Made by a program: the position numbers and the translations under genes. Below, piece by piece: positions 24,768-32,797 of a stretch of 64,000 nt of DNA. Numbering within the stretch: position 1 is the first letter of the stretch; every line of letters begins with the position of its first letter. This DNA comes from DAOUET01 sp034430155 (lineage in GTDB: Bacteria > Chloroflexota > Anaerolineae > Anaerolineales > UBA4823): assembly GCA_034430155.1 (NCBI GenBank), contig DAOUET010000010.1:35913-99912 (forward strand). The letters are read 5' to 3'. Under the pieces are notes generated by a model. That model was not told where the DNA came from, searched no databases, and saw nothing but the letters and a program-made list of their open reading frames with translations.

Positions 24768-26606
24768 ATGTTGAGCAAAATCAAAGACCTTTTCCTTGGG
24801 TCTCCCCTGCCTACCCAGATGCTGGCCAGCGAGCGTTTGAACAAAATCAGGGCGCTGGCAGTCTTTTCTCCAGGTGCCCTCTCCTCCATCGCTTACGCCA
24901 ATCAGGAAATTTACCTGGGCTTGCTGGCTGCTGGTAGTGCCGGGCTGACCTTATCTTTTCCGATCGCCCTCAGCATTGCTGGTCTGTTGGCGATCCTCAC
25001 GCTGTCTTATTTCCAAACCATCTTCGGTTATCCGGCTGGGGGTGGTTCTTATTCAGTGGCCCGAGAAAACCTGGGAAGTTCGGCAGGCTTATTCGCTGCC
25101 GCGGCCTTGTTGGCCGATTACCTGCTGACCGCCGCGGTAAGCTTTACCGCAGGCGTCGAAGCCATCGCTTCCGCTTTCCCCGCTCTCTGGCCTCATCGGG
25201 TAACGCTGGCACTCCTCTTACTGCTAGTCATAACCTTGATTAACCTGCGCGGCGTGAAGGAGTCGGGCACCCTGCTCTCAATCCCGGTGTACGCCTTCCT
25301 GATTCCTTACCTGGCGATGTTGGCTTACGGCCTCTTTAAGGGTTTTCTAAACAATCCGAACGCATACGCTGCTTCCGCTCAGCCTGCCATCCAACCTCTG
25401 ACCGCCTTTCTGGTCCTGCATGCTTTCTCCACCGGGTGCACCGCCATGACTGGCATTGAAGCCATCAGTAACGGTGTACCGGCCTTTAAAAAGCCGGAGG
25501 CCCGCAACGCCGGTCTCACCCTGATTGTGATGGCTTTCCTGATGGGAGCTCTGTTTCTGGGCAGCATCGGGTTGACCCAGTTCCTGGGGGTGGTGGCCGG
25601 CCCGCAGGAGACCATCCTCTCCGCCCTGGCGCGGCGCCTGATCGGCGGTGGTCTGCCGTACTTGATTATCCAATTCACCACCATGCTGATCCTGGCCGTA
25701 GCAGCCAACACCAGTTTTGCTGGCTTTCCCCGCCTGGCAGCGATACTGGCCGCCGACGGCTATCTTCCCCGCCAGGTCTCCGGCCTGGGCGACCGGCTGG
25801 TGTACTCCAACGGTATCCTGCTGCTAGCCGCAGGAACCGCAGGTTTGATCCTCATCTTCAACGGTAACAGTCACGCGCTGGTGCCGCTGTTCGCCATCGG
25901 CGCTTTCCTGGCCTATAGCCTTTCCCAGACGGGCATGGTGCTGCACTGGCAGAGGATAAGAGGCAGCTGGTGGCACTTGAAAAGCGCAGTCAACGGGCTG
26001 GGCGCACTAGCAACCGCGATCACGCTCGTGATCGTGGGAGTAAGCAAATTCGTGGAAGGAGCCTGGATCACCATCTCGCTAATCCCCTTGATGGTGCTTG
26101 TTTTCAGCAAGATCCACGCCCATTACCAGGAGGTGGCCCGCGAGCTATCCCTGCGCGGGTTGCCGCCCTCACTCAAACCCTTGCCGCCTTTACGGGTGGT
26201 CATCCCCATCTCGGGTATCCACCGCGGTACCATTGACGCTATCAACCTGACTCGTTCCATCGCCCGTGATATCACCGCCGTCTACGTGGAATTAGACCCA
26301 GGCGCAGGCTTTAAGATCGCTGAACGCTGGCAGCGCTGGTGGCCGGATATCCCTCTGGTTGTGCTGCCGTCGCCCTACCGTTCTATTATTGGCCCATTGC
26401 TGGATTTCCTCGACGAGACCGACCAGCAACACAACGACGGGCAGCTGGCTACCATCGTCTTGCCTGAATTCGTCCCCGCCAGGTGGTGGCAGAGCCTGTT
26501 GCACAACCAGACCGCCTGGCTGTTGAAAACCGCCCTATTATACCGTCGCCGTCACCTCGGCTTCCAACGCGTCATTATTAACTTGCCATATCATCTGAAA
26601 CGTTAA
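24768..26606 (+). CDS. APC family permease with cytoplasmic C-terminal domain
   Basis: 612 residues. Residues about 30-450 hold about twelve membrane segments of the amino acid-polyamine-organocation superfamily. TM1 has the unwound motif FSPGALSSIAYANQEI and TM6 has FSTGCTAMTGIEAISNGVPAFKKP, which is a strong APC signature. The last 140 residues are soluble, start LRVVIPISGIHRGTIDAINL and resemble a universal-stress-like fold, as in other bacterial APC proteins of this long type. Likely an amino acid/proton symporter; substrate unknown. The gene lies between two 57-bp direct repeats. ATG 24768 has no strong ribosome site. Confidence 0.85.
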   Translation: MLSKIKDLFLGSPLPTQMLASERLNKIRALAVFSPGALSSIAYANQEIYLGLLAAGSAGLTLSFPIALSIAGLLAILTLSYFQTIFGYPAGGGSYSVARENLGSSAGLFAAAALLADYLLTAAVSFTAGVEAIASAFPALWPHRVTLALLLLLVITLINLRGVKESGTLLSIPVYAFLIPYLAMLAYGLFKGFLNNPNAYAASAQPAIQPLTAFLVLHAFSTGCTAMTGIEAISNGVPAFKKPEARNAGLTLIVMAFLMGALFLGSIGLTQFLGVVAGPQETILSALARRLIGGGLPYLIIQFTTMLILAVAANTSFAGFPRLAAILAADGYLPRQVSGLGDRLVYSNGILLLAAGTAGLILIFNGNSHALVPLFAIGAFLAYSLSQTGMVLHWQRIRGSWWHLKSAVNGLGALATAITLVIVGVSKFVEGAWITISLIPLMVLVFSKIHAHYQEVARELSLRGLPPSLKPLPPLRVVIPISGIHRGTIDAINLTRSIARDITAVYVELDPGAGFKIAERWQRWWPDIPLVVLPSPYRSIIGPLLDFLDETDQQHNDGQLATIVLPEFVPARWWQSLLHNQTAWLLKTALLYRRRHLGFQRVIINLPYHLKR

Positions 26607-26652
26607 TTTAAAAAGAAGGTTCTTTTCGATAATCTTCCTCTTCAGTGTTAAG

Positions 26653-26838
26653 GTCTACACCCCTCTGGCATCCAGCTCGCACACCCCTTACGCTCCAGGC
26701 AGGTTGGTATCCCGGCTGCACAGCCAGGAGCCATCCGGTTGGGAGACTGCATAAACCGGCTTGAACGCACCTCCCGATCCACCAGCCGCACCAACAGCCT
26801 CTCCCCAGCCTGGAAGCCCAGAAAGTGATAAGAATTGC
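26653..26838 (-). pseudogene. Decayed PPC-type repeat fragment
   Basis: The minus strand reads YHFLGFQAGERLLVRLVDRE and, after a frame change near 26760, VYAVSQPDGSWLCSRDTNL then GVCELDARGV. Both halves match one repeat of the 14504-16546 lipoprotein (YTFEGKAGDRVLVRL, YRPDGSWLC, CDLDEDGVY). There are stops and a frameshift, and no start. A relic of a second such lipoprotein. Confidence 0.65.
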
Positions 26839-26882
26839 CAGGGAATATGGCGCCATCGGCGAGAAAGTCAATGGCGCTGGAC
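26834..26882 (+). pseudogene. Scrap of a GHMP kinase C-terminal motif
   Basis: Plus-strand codons read IAREYGAIGEKVNGAGLAGS, matching IAREHGALGWKVNGAGGEGG in the 23389-24453 kinase. It is followed directly by the right 57-bp repeat, as if the region from the kinase motif to the repeat had been copied and then shortened. Confidence 0.6.
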
Positions 26883-26937
26883 TTGCCGGATCAACCTCTG
26901 CAAGCCATCAAACCTTCAGGTCATTCGCCAGAGCATC
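26881..26937 (+). repeat. 57-bp direct repeat, right copy
   Basis: Partner of 24471-24527 (three mismatches). It overlaps the 3' end of the minus-strand pseudogene below. Confidence 0.8.
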
Positions 26938-27420
26938 CAATGCCCGGTAATAAGGTTCGATGCTGGGGATAAAATGGCGTTCTTCCTTCGAATACGGACC
27001 CAAACCGCTCTGCCCCCACACCACGCCCTGACCTTGGGGGGCAAAACGGGCGCTGGTGCCCGGTAATTTGGACCCCAAGCGGGGTTCGCTTCCTGAGGCC
27101 TGCCGGATAGCCTCAACCAAAGCCAGAAGATAAATGTTCTGGGGGTCGCACGCCACACCATTTTCTATAATCGATATGTACAATTCCAACCCCTGTGCCT
27201 GGCAATAAACCAACAGCTGTTACCGCAAGCGGTCCAGATTATCTTGGGGGATGGAGCGCACCTCCACTCCCAGAACCCCCGCATCCGCGCTGACGTTATA
27301 CACCCCAGGCGTGCCCACCTGGATGAAAAGAAAGCGCGCCTGCGAATACCACCCATTTTTGCTATCCAGAGTCAGGTGGCGCTGCATCACCCCCAGGATG
27401 GCTGTGCGCGCCTGCAGCAA
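26908..27420 (-). pseudogene. Unrecognised gene interrupted by an in-frame stop
   Basis: One minus-strand frame runs from TTG 27420 to a TAA at 27222-27220 (DAGVLGVEVRSIPQDNLDRLR) and continues without shift after the stop (QLLVYCQAQGLELYISIIEN ... YYRALDALANDLKV) to a TAA at 26908. The composition is the same on both sides of the stop, which suggests a single nonsense change in a gene of about 170 codons. It overlaps or abuts the 3' end of the next upstream gene (27429-27818) and is probably co-transcribed. No family is recognised. Confidence 0.55.
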
Positions 27421-27428
27421 CCTTTCGG

Positions 27429-27818
27429 TCAGGTCAACATGGCTGCCAGCCCCGCAGCAGCGGTTACACTCCCGGAGAGCAGCTCGAAGGTCTCTTTAGC
27501 TTCGGTCAGGGTTTGCTTGATAGCGTTCCCGTTGGGTTTCTCCTTCCGGGTTTCCTGGACGGCCTGGGTGACCTGTTTCTCCCCGGTTTCGATATTGCGG
27601 GTCTGGATCGAGGTCAGGTCGGGCTGCTGCCGGAGCGTAGCGATTTGGGCTTGCAAGGCGTTCAGCGCGGCAGTGAATTCAGCTGAGGTTTGGATGTTTT
27701 CGGTGTGGATTTCCTGGTAGCTGTGGTAGGTTACATCCCCAGCAACAAAATCCCTTCCGGGATACACGCCGCCTTCGATGTGAATGTCTGGTTTGTCGGA
27801 TTTTTTCTTTTTTGCCAT
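27429..27818 (-). CDS. Conserved hypothetical protein (HIEGGVYPGRD type)
   Basis: 129 residues. A Lys-rich start (MAKKKKSDKP) leads to DIHIEGGVYPGRDFVAGDVT, a beta-turn motif I recall from small proteins often found beside STAND/NB-ARC or TIR signalling genes in Chloroflexota and Cyanobacteria. A coiled-coil helix follows (EFTAALNALQAQIATLRQQP) and an Ala/Gly-rich C-terminal helix (LLSGSVTAAAGLAAML). No enzymatic motif. It lies between a toxin-antitoxin pair and the interrupted gene above. ATG 27818 follows a purine-rich stretch. Confidence 0.65.
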   Translation of the reverse strand: MAKKKKSDKPDIHIEGGVYPGRDFVAGDVTYHSYQEIHTENIQTSAEFTAALNALQAQIATLRQQPDLTSIQTRNIETGEKQVTQAVQETRKEKPNGNAIKQTLTEAKETFELLSGSVTAAAGLAAMLT

Positions 27819-27865
27819 TATAGATTCCTCTATTTATGGCTAATGCCACCCTGAAAACGAACACT

Positions 27866-28135
27866 TTAATAATGATAGCGAGCCTGCAAAAAGTCTATGC
27901 GTTCCTCTCGGACCAGATATACGATGCGATGCTCTTGGGTCAGGCGACGCGACCAGACTCCCGGAGCCAGGTACTTAAGCAGTTCAGGCTTGCCGATGCC
28001 GGAGAAAGGATCACGCAAAACCGCTTCGATCAGATTAAACGCCCGCAAGGCGATCTTGCGGTCAGTCGCTACCCAATAGCGCAGGTCTTCTATGAATTCC
28101 GGTTGAAAAACCGCCTCACGCTTCTTGCGCCTCAA
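27866..28135 (-). CDS. YoeB/Txe-type toxin
   Basis: 89 residues, the usual size. Family marks are FIEDLRYWVATDRKIALRAFNLIEAVLRDPF, IGKPELLKYLAPGVWSRRLTQEHRIVYLV (read in parts: GKPELLKYL, WSRRLTQEHRIVY) and the C-terminal ARYHY in place of the usual CRYHY. In YoeB the terminal His-Tyr and the Arg in the RRLTQEHR motif are needed for ribosome-dependent mRNA cleavage, and all are present. It overlaps the antitoxin gene by 20 bases. Confidence 0.93.
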   Translation of the reverse strand: MRRKKREAVFQPEFIEDLRYWVATDRKIALRAFNLIEAVLRDPFSGIGKPELLKYLAPGVWSRRLTQEHRIVYLVREERIDFLQARYHY

Positions 28136-28406
28136 ACCCCACCTCGCTGCGCAGTTGCTCCAGGGTTATAGGTAGAATTTCATCACGCAAAGCGCGCCCT
28201 AGAGAGGTTAGCAACCGCTCAGCGTTCTTTGGCGAGCGCAACAGGTGGGTGGTCTCCAGGAGGCTTTCCAACTCGTCAGCAGACACAAGGGCGACATCTT
28301 CTCCCCCACGCCGCTGGATAATAACTACCTGCCGGTTAAGGGTAACCTCGTCCATCAATTTCGCCAGGCTGGCGCGCGCCTGAGTGTAAGTCGTTTGAAT
28401 GGTCAT
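28116..28406 (-). CDS. YefM/Phd-type antitoxin
   Basis: 96 residues. The N-terminus TYTQARASLAKLMDEVTLNR, followed by QVVIIQRRGGEDVALVSADE and LESLLETTHLLRSPKNAERL, is the typical YefM sequence. AAAAGGAC is the ribosome site before ATG 28406. It is the first gene of a YefM-YoeB operon with its own operator. Confidence 0.93.
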   Translation of the reverse strand: MTIQTTYTQARASLAKLMDEVTLNRQVVIIQRRGGEDVALVSADELESLLETTHLLRSPKNAERLLTSLGRALRDEILPITLEQLRSEVGFEAQEA

Positions 28407-28421
28407 AGATACGTCCTTTTC

Positions 28422-28461
28422 TGTACAGGGATACTGTACAACAAAGGATCGAAAATGTCAA
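28422..28461 (-). promoter_or_regulatory. Promoter and operator of the yefM-yoeB-type operon
   Basis: On the minus strand TTGACA (28461-28456), 17 bases and TACAGT (28438-28433). A perfect inverted repeat TGTACAG-N5-CTGTACA (28422-28440) covers the -10 box, the expected antitoxin binding site. Confidence 0.75.
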
Positions 28462-28893
28462 GAGGATGGGTGACTCCATTGCCCACCGCCACCCCCTGGC
28501 CGGGCGCGGGCAACCCTTAGTAAAGCATTGTATAAATACGTTCTGCGTAACGGCAGTTGAAACTGCACTAACCAAAAGCACGAAACCCCACCTGTGGGGG
28601 GTTCTCCTTCCAAAGCTAGATAGACATGATCTTAAGCACCCCCGAGTGTGTTGATTCCTTTTTTCAAATTGGTGGGATGATATTGCTCGAAGTATAAGTC
28701 CACGCGGGTGGACTTTGTGCCGTTCGTAGAAGCGAATTTATCCCCCTGGATCTCAGAACGAAATTACTCAATGCTGGACTTAGCCTTGAGGTACCCCAGA
28801 CCCCATAGATCAACCCGGTGACATTGAGTGCAGAAATCATGATCTCCTAAATCCCTGATTGCCTGATCCCTCGTCACCTGATTTCCCAATTAA
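28462..28893. other. Intergenic region
   Basis: About 430 bases between the second toxin-antitoxin promoter and the opine-dehydrogenase-type gene. A G-rich hairpin (ACCCCAC/GTGGGGGG) lies at 28583-28603 and could terminate transcripts. Otherwise no gene or motif is seen. Confidence 0.4.
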
Positions 28894-30003
28894 CTACTGT
28901 ACCTTCACCCCCTCATTAACATAGCGGGTCAGCTCACTCACGCTCAACCGCTCGATGCCCAGCTTGTCCAGCGTGCGCCCTCGCCGCCAGTAATCCGTGC
29001 GGCGGATGATGCAGGCCATGCGGATGATGCTGTCCATGCCGCGCACCGACACGCCGTAGTTCTGCCCCAGCGAAGCGATTGGCACCAGGCTCATGGGCAC
29101 ATCCTCGAAGATGTAGCGATGGTTAAGTGTGCTGGGCGCCTTGATGCCGTGGTAGCCGGGCTGGTTGTGGATCGCCTCCATCAGGTTTTCCCCGGTGGTG
29201 TTATAGGCCATCTGCAGCCACTCCATCGCCGTGCGGGCGCGGATGCCCAGCGCCGAGGCCACGGTGACCCTCTCCCGGTCGAGCACTTCCAGCACGCGTG
29301 CCACTGCTGGGGTGACCCCCTCGATATAGAACTGGAAATCCCCGTGAGTGCCTTCGATCCGGCCGGCATTGAGCAGGGTCAATGCGGGATGGAAGATAGA
29401 ACCCATGTTGTTTAACCCGGTGTTCAGCACATTCACGCCGTGGATGAATTGGGGGAACGCCGGCTTGAGCGCTTCTAAAACCATTTCGGTGCGGGTAGCC
29501 GGCAGGGCGGCCAGCGGCACCGCCTCTTTGCTGCGGAAGATGCGTGCCTGCGCTGGCCCCTCCGACCGGCTGGCGTACAGGAACGTTTCCGCCTCGGCTA
29601 GAGTCACATCGGCGCGGCAGTCTCGGTCGCACAGAATTTTGGCGAATTCAATCGCCCCGCAGGTGCGGCCTGGGTTCAGTACCACGATCTGGCCATCCTG
29701 TAAATATAGCGCGGCCGCAGTGGCGATATCCACATGGGCGGTAGCGGGCACCACCACCATGATGACCTCAGCCTCTGCCAACGCTTCGCCCATATCCGAT
29801 GTCACCCGCGCCAGCCGGCCAAACCCGTGTGGCTGGCCTTCGGAGGGTTCGAGCTCAATCCCGCCGCGGGCCTGGATGGCCGCCACATGCTCCTGGGTGC
29901 GGTTGTATAGCGTGACCGGGAAACCCATCAAAGCCAGGTGGCCAGCCATGGCCTTTCCGCCGTGGCCGGCGCCGATCACAGTGAAATTGGGGTTGGTATT
30001 CAT
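28894..30003 (-). CDS. NAD/NADP octopine/nopaline dehydrogenase family protein
   Basis: 369 residues from ATG 30003. The N-terminal Rossmann fold has FTVIGAGHGGKAMAGHLALMG and an Asn-Arg after the second strand (VTLYNRTQEH), which suggests NADP(H). The C-terminal opine-dehydrogenase domain has the catalytic pattern NVLNTGLNNMGSIFHPALTL with the conserved His. Opine dehydrogenases reduce the imine made from an amino acid and a 2-oxoacid. It lies 5 bases after the cobalamin-binding gene, so the pair is co-transcribed. Local GC and codon use are clearly higher than in the flanks, suggesting transfer. The frame is open further upstream inside the preceding gene but starts here. Confidence 0.85.
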   Translation of the reverse strand: MNTNPNFTVIGAGHGGKAMAGHLALMGFPVTLYNRTQEHVAAIQARGGIELEPSEGQPHGFGRLARVTSDMGEALAEAEVIMVVVPATAHVDIATAAALYLQDGQIVVLNPGRTCGAIEFAKILCDRDCRADVTLAEAETFLYASRSEGPAQARIFRSKEAVPLAALPATRTEMVLEALKPAFPQFIHGVNVLNTGLNNMGSIFHPALTLLNAGRIEGTHGDFQFYIEGVTPAVARVLEVLDRERVTVASALGIRARTAMEWLQMAYNTTGENLMEAIHNQPGYHGIKAPSTLNHRYIFEDVPMSLVPIASLGQNYGVSVRGMDSIIRMACIIRRTDYWRRGRTLDKLGIERLSVSELTRYVNEGVKVQ

Positions 30004-30008
30004 CTCGC

Positions 30009-31643
30009 TCAATCCAGTATTTGGCTCAGGCGCTCTGATTCGCTTACAGGTTGCCCCTGCGAATCGACCACCTGGCAGCAGCCCTGGATAATACACGTAC
30101 GTATTTTCCCGCGGGCGTAGGGGTTGTTCTGCAGGTGGGGGGCATCCAGGATACCCACCTGTACCGCCCTGGCCAGGATGGACGGGTCAGTCAGCGGGTC
30201 CGGTGTACTTTCGTCAGCCAGAGCCCGGATAGCCTGCAGCGTGATCTGCGCTTCATGGACCAGCTCTTCACAGCGCGCCTGGACCTGGGGGTCTGCTCGT
30301 AGGTCGGGCTGGCCGTCCAGGGCGTTCTCGATCGACCGGCGGGCCATCTTGCACGCTGCGATGACATCCTCCGGAGTGGCAGCGTGGTGGGCTTCGCTGT
30401 GCCCCACCACGTGGACGATGTGCGGCTTTAAGGCCATCTGTAGGTACACGCTGGCCGCCAGATGGGCTCGGGCCGCGTCCTCATCCAGGGGATAACTGAG
30501 CAGCCCGGTGCGCGTCTGGCGCCAGATGCGAAAATCCAGTCCAGCCAGAGGCTCAATCAGCGCCATTGCGGCCAGCATCTTGGCTAGGTCCATGGCATCC
30601 GCCAGCTCCGGCGGGCTGTTGAACATCAGCTGAGCAATGTAATCCCTGACGCCAAAGGCGCGGGCATTGTACGCCGAGAGGTAGGCGCTGGCGACAAAGA
30701 TCACGTCGGCAGCACTGCGCAGCCCCCAGTGATGCGGCTCGTTCAATTCAACCGGGATGCCCCGCTCACCGTACCAGGCCATCACTTTTTGGTGTTCTCG
30801 AATGGAGCCTTCCAGGTCCCATGGTCCGCGCCCGTCCATCTGGTTAAACCAGAAGAGCGGAATGGCGCACCAGGCGATGTGAATCGTCTCCTCGTACATC
30901 TCGGCCAGGCGAACAAAGTCGTCGCTGCCCGAGTAAGTGCGCAGCAGCGGGTAATTACCCGTACGGCTGGCGGCGTATAGTGCGCGGTAATCCCCAGCGG
31001 TGCGCACCGGGGTGCCCCCCGCGCCTGTGCGGCGGGGGTCCTGGCGTTCGGGGTGGAAGAAATTTTCCTGCGCCTCTTGATCGACACCAAGGGAGATTAC
31101 ATCCAGCACCTGGGCCGTGGCGATATGAGCGATGCCCTGGCGGGTGGCTTCCAGCGCAGGCAAGCCGAAATGGTGGCGTAAGAGAGGAAAGGGAGCTTTC
31201 CAGTGGATGCGCTCGATAGTAGTTTGCGGGTACTCCGCTTCTGACCCTTGGCCATTTCCCTGGCCCTTCAGGTAAGCCAGAGTCGTGTCTGCCGACTCTC
31301 CCCCGACGAAGACACGCTCGAAAAACCCCATCAGCTGCGCCCGCTCGGCAACGGGCGGCGTGCCGCCAAAGGCGAAGCGCACCCCGGCCGACCGCAGTTC
31401 ATCCGCAGCTTCAGCGAACTCCCCCAGCAGGCGCTCCCCGGTTTCCGGCGTCAGGCGGTAGGAGACGGCCACCAGGTCGGCCTTCTCGCCCCGGGCGCGC
31501 TCAATCACTTCGGCGACAGGCACTGCCGGCCCCAGGAAAACCGTGCGCCAACCCGCCATCTCTGCCAGGCGTAAGAAGTTGAATATCCCGGCTACGTGGA
31601 CGCACTCCCCCAAGGCAGCCGCTACCACCGTTTTCTGCTCCAT
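30009..31643 (-). CDS. Cobalamin-binding protein, methylaspartate-mutase-like
   Basis: 544 residues. Residues 1-130 form a B12-binding Rossmann domain: AAALGECVHVAGIFNFLRLAE, with the cobalt-ligand His16 and Gly19 of the DxHxxG motif but Cys14 where Asp is expected, then WRTVFLGPAVPVAEVIERA, LVAVSYRLT and FAFGGTPP. Residues about 160-480 look like a TIM-barrel partner (IHIAWCAIPLFWFNQMDGRG, PVELNEPHHWGLRSAADVIF, HVVGHSEAHHAATPEDVIAA) loosely like the large subunit of glutamate/methylaspartate mutase. The same transcript carries an opine-dehydrogenase-type enzyme. It may be a carbon-skeleton mutase fused to its B12 domain. Substrate unknown. No cobalamin riboswitch is seen upstream. Confidence 0.75.
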   Translation of the reverse strand: MEQKTVVAAALGECVHVAGIFNFLRLAEMAGWRTVFLGPAVPVAEVIERARGEKADLVAVSYRLTPETGERLLGEFAEAADELRSAGVRFAFGGTPPVAERAQLMGFFERVFVGGESADTTLAYLKGQGNGQGSEAEYPQTTIERIHWKAPFPLLRHHFGLPALEATRQGIAHIATAQVLDVISLGVDQEAQENFFHPERQDPRRTGAGGTPVRTAGDYRALYAASRTGNYPLLRTYSGSDDFVRLAEMYEETIHIAWCAIPLFWFNQMDGRGPWDLEGSIREHQKVMAWYGERGIPVELNEPHHWGLRSAADVIFVASAYLSAYNARAFGVRDYIAQLMFNSPPELADAMDLAKMLAAMALIEPLAGLDFRIWRQTRTGLLSYPLDEDAARAHLAASVYLQMALKPHIVHVVGHSEAHHAATPEDVIAACKMARRSIENALDGQPDLRADPQVQARCEELVHEAQITLQAIRALADESTPDPLTDPSILARAVQVGILDAPHLQNNPYARGKIRTCIIQGCCQVVDSQGQPVSESERLSQILD

Positions 31644-31816
31644 AACCTGCCCTTTCTTTATTACCTACCCCCTCACCGCACCTCTCCCCCCAGGGGCGAG
31701 GCATACATCCGATACCGGTTATCTAGTATCAGCCCTCCAGCCCACACCGTCAGGTATCCCTAGAAAATTTCCCCCATTTTTAGTAACCAATTGTAACATT
31801 ACTGGCTTGATCTACC

Positions 31817-32797
31817 CTATAAATGCCGGCGAACGATAAACTTGGCCAGGTCTTCCAGCGCGGTGCGTTCTGGAGAGGATGGGAAAGTCGTCAGAGCTTG
31901 CAGACCTCTCTCCACAAAGGTCCGGGCTTCAGCCAGGGCTTTGTCAATCGCTTGGCTCTCCCGGATGGCTTTGGCCAACCTCATCACACGATCCTCATTG
32001 TAGTAATTCCCAATTCCGAGGAGGCGTCCATCCGGGTCTTCAGGGTGAGCTTCCAGGTAATTGATGGTCGGCAGGGTGATCAATCCCTGGCGTAGATCGT
32101 TAGCCACTGGCTTTCCTACGGTTTCCTGTTCGCCAGTGAAATCCAGTACGTCATCGACGATTTGAAAAGCCATGCCGATTTCATAGCCATAATTATGCAT
32201 GGCTTCCTGGGCATGCTCGTCTACCTGGCTCAATACCGCTGCGGCGGTGCTGGCCAGCTCAAACATGGAAGCTGTTTTGGCATATATCCGGTCAAAATAA
32301 TCCTGCCGGTTAATCGGCTGATGATTCATAAAGAGCTGGGTGATCTCACCATTTACAATGGTGGCTAAAGTTTGGGCAAACAAGCGCATGACTTCTACAG
32401 AGCTCGTCTCCGCTGCCAGCTTGGCGGCACGCGCGAAAATGAAATCGCCCGTCAAAACCGTAGCAGCCGGGCTCCATTGGGCGTTCAAGGTTGGAAAGCC
32501 ACGGCGTAACAAGGAGCCGTCGATCAGGTCATCGTGCACCAGCGTGGCCGTATGCAGCAGTTCAATTGCCGCAGCCAGAGTGATCAAACGGTCAGGATCA
32601 GCGCCCAGCATACTGCCTGTCAACAGGGCTACAACCGGTCGTACCCGCTTACCTCCCGAAGAGAGTAAATGATCGAGCGCTGCCACCAGGTCCACATGGT
32701 GTCCGTTGGACTGCTCCCGCATGCGCGCTTCTACCAAGGGTATGCGGTCTTGGACAGGATTAAAAAAGGTTGCCGTTGTCAATAGAACACTCACCAT
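31817..32797 (-). CDS. Polyprenyl diphosphate synthase (trans-type)
   Basis: 326 residues, the family length. First aspartate-rich motif LVHDDLIDGSLLRRG, second motif FQIVDDVLDFTGE, plus GGKRVRPVVALLTG at the N-terminus. It condenses isopentenyl diphosphate onto an allylic primer, giving the long chain of the menaquinone tail; chain length cannot be read safely. The bulky residues before the first motif (ELLHTATLVHDD) suggest a long-chain product. It overlaps the tatD-like gene by 7 bases. It would draw on isopentenyl diphosphate from the mevalonate-type route whose decarboxylase is at the end of the window. Confidence 0.92.
   Translation of the reverse strand: MVSVLLTTATFFNPVQDRIPLVEARMREQSNGHHVDLVAALDHLLSSGGKRVRPVVALLTGSMLGADPDRLITLAAAIELLHTATLVHDDLIDGSLLRRGFPTLNAQWSPAATVLTGDFIFARAAKLAAETSSVEVMRLFAQTLATIVNGEITQLFMNHQPINRQDYFDRIYAKTASMFELASTAAAVLSQVDEHAQEAMHNYGYEIGMAFQIVDDVLDFTGEQETVGKPVANDLRQGLITLPTINYLEAHPEDPDGRLLGIGNYYNEDRVMRLAKAIRESQAIDKALAEARTFVERGLQALTTFPSSPERTALEDLAKFIVRRHL

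Noticed and set aside
27244..27720. 158-codon plus-strand frame
   Set aside because: Antisense to the HIEGGVYPGRD protein and the interrupted gene; no motif.
29348..30091. A 247-codon plus-strand frame opposite the opine-dehydrogenase-type gene
   Set aside because: High GC creates long antisense frames; the minus-strand frame has Rossmann and catalytic motifs and fits the operon.
31644..31816. Cobalamin riboswitch upstream of the B12-binding protein gene
   Set aside because: No B12-box or riboswitch-like set of helices could be recognised in the 170 bases upstream.
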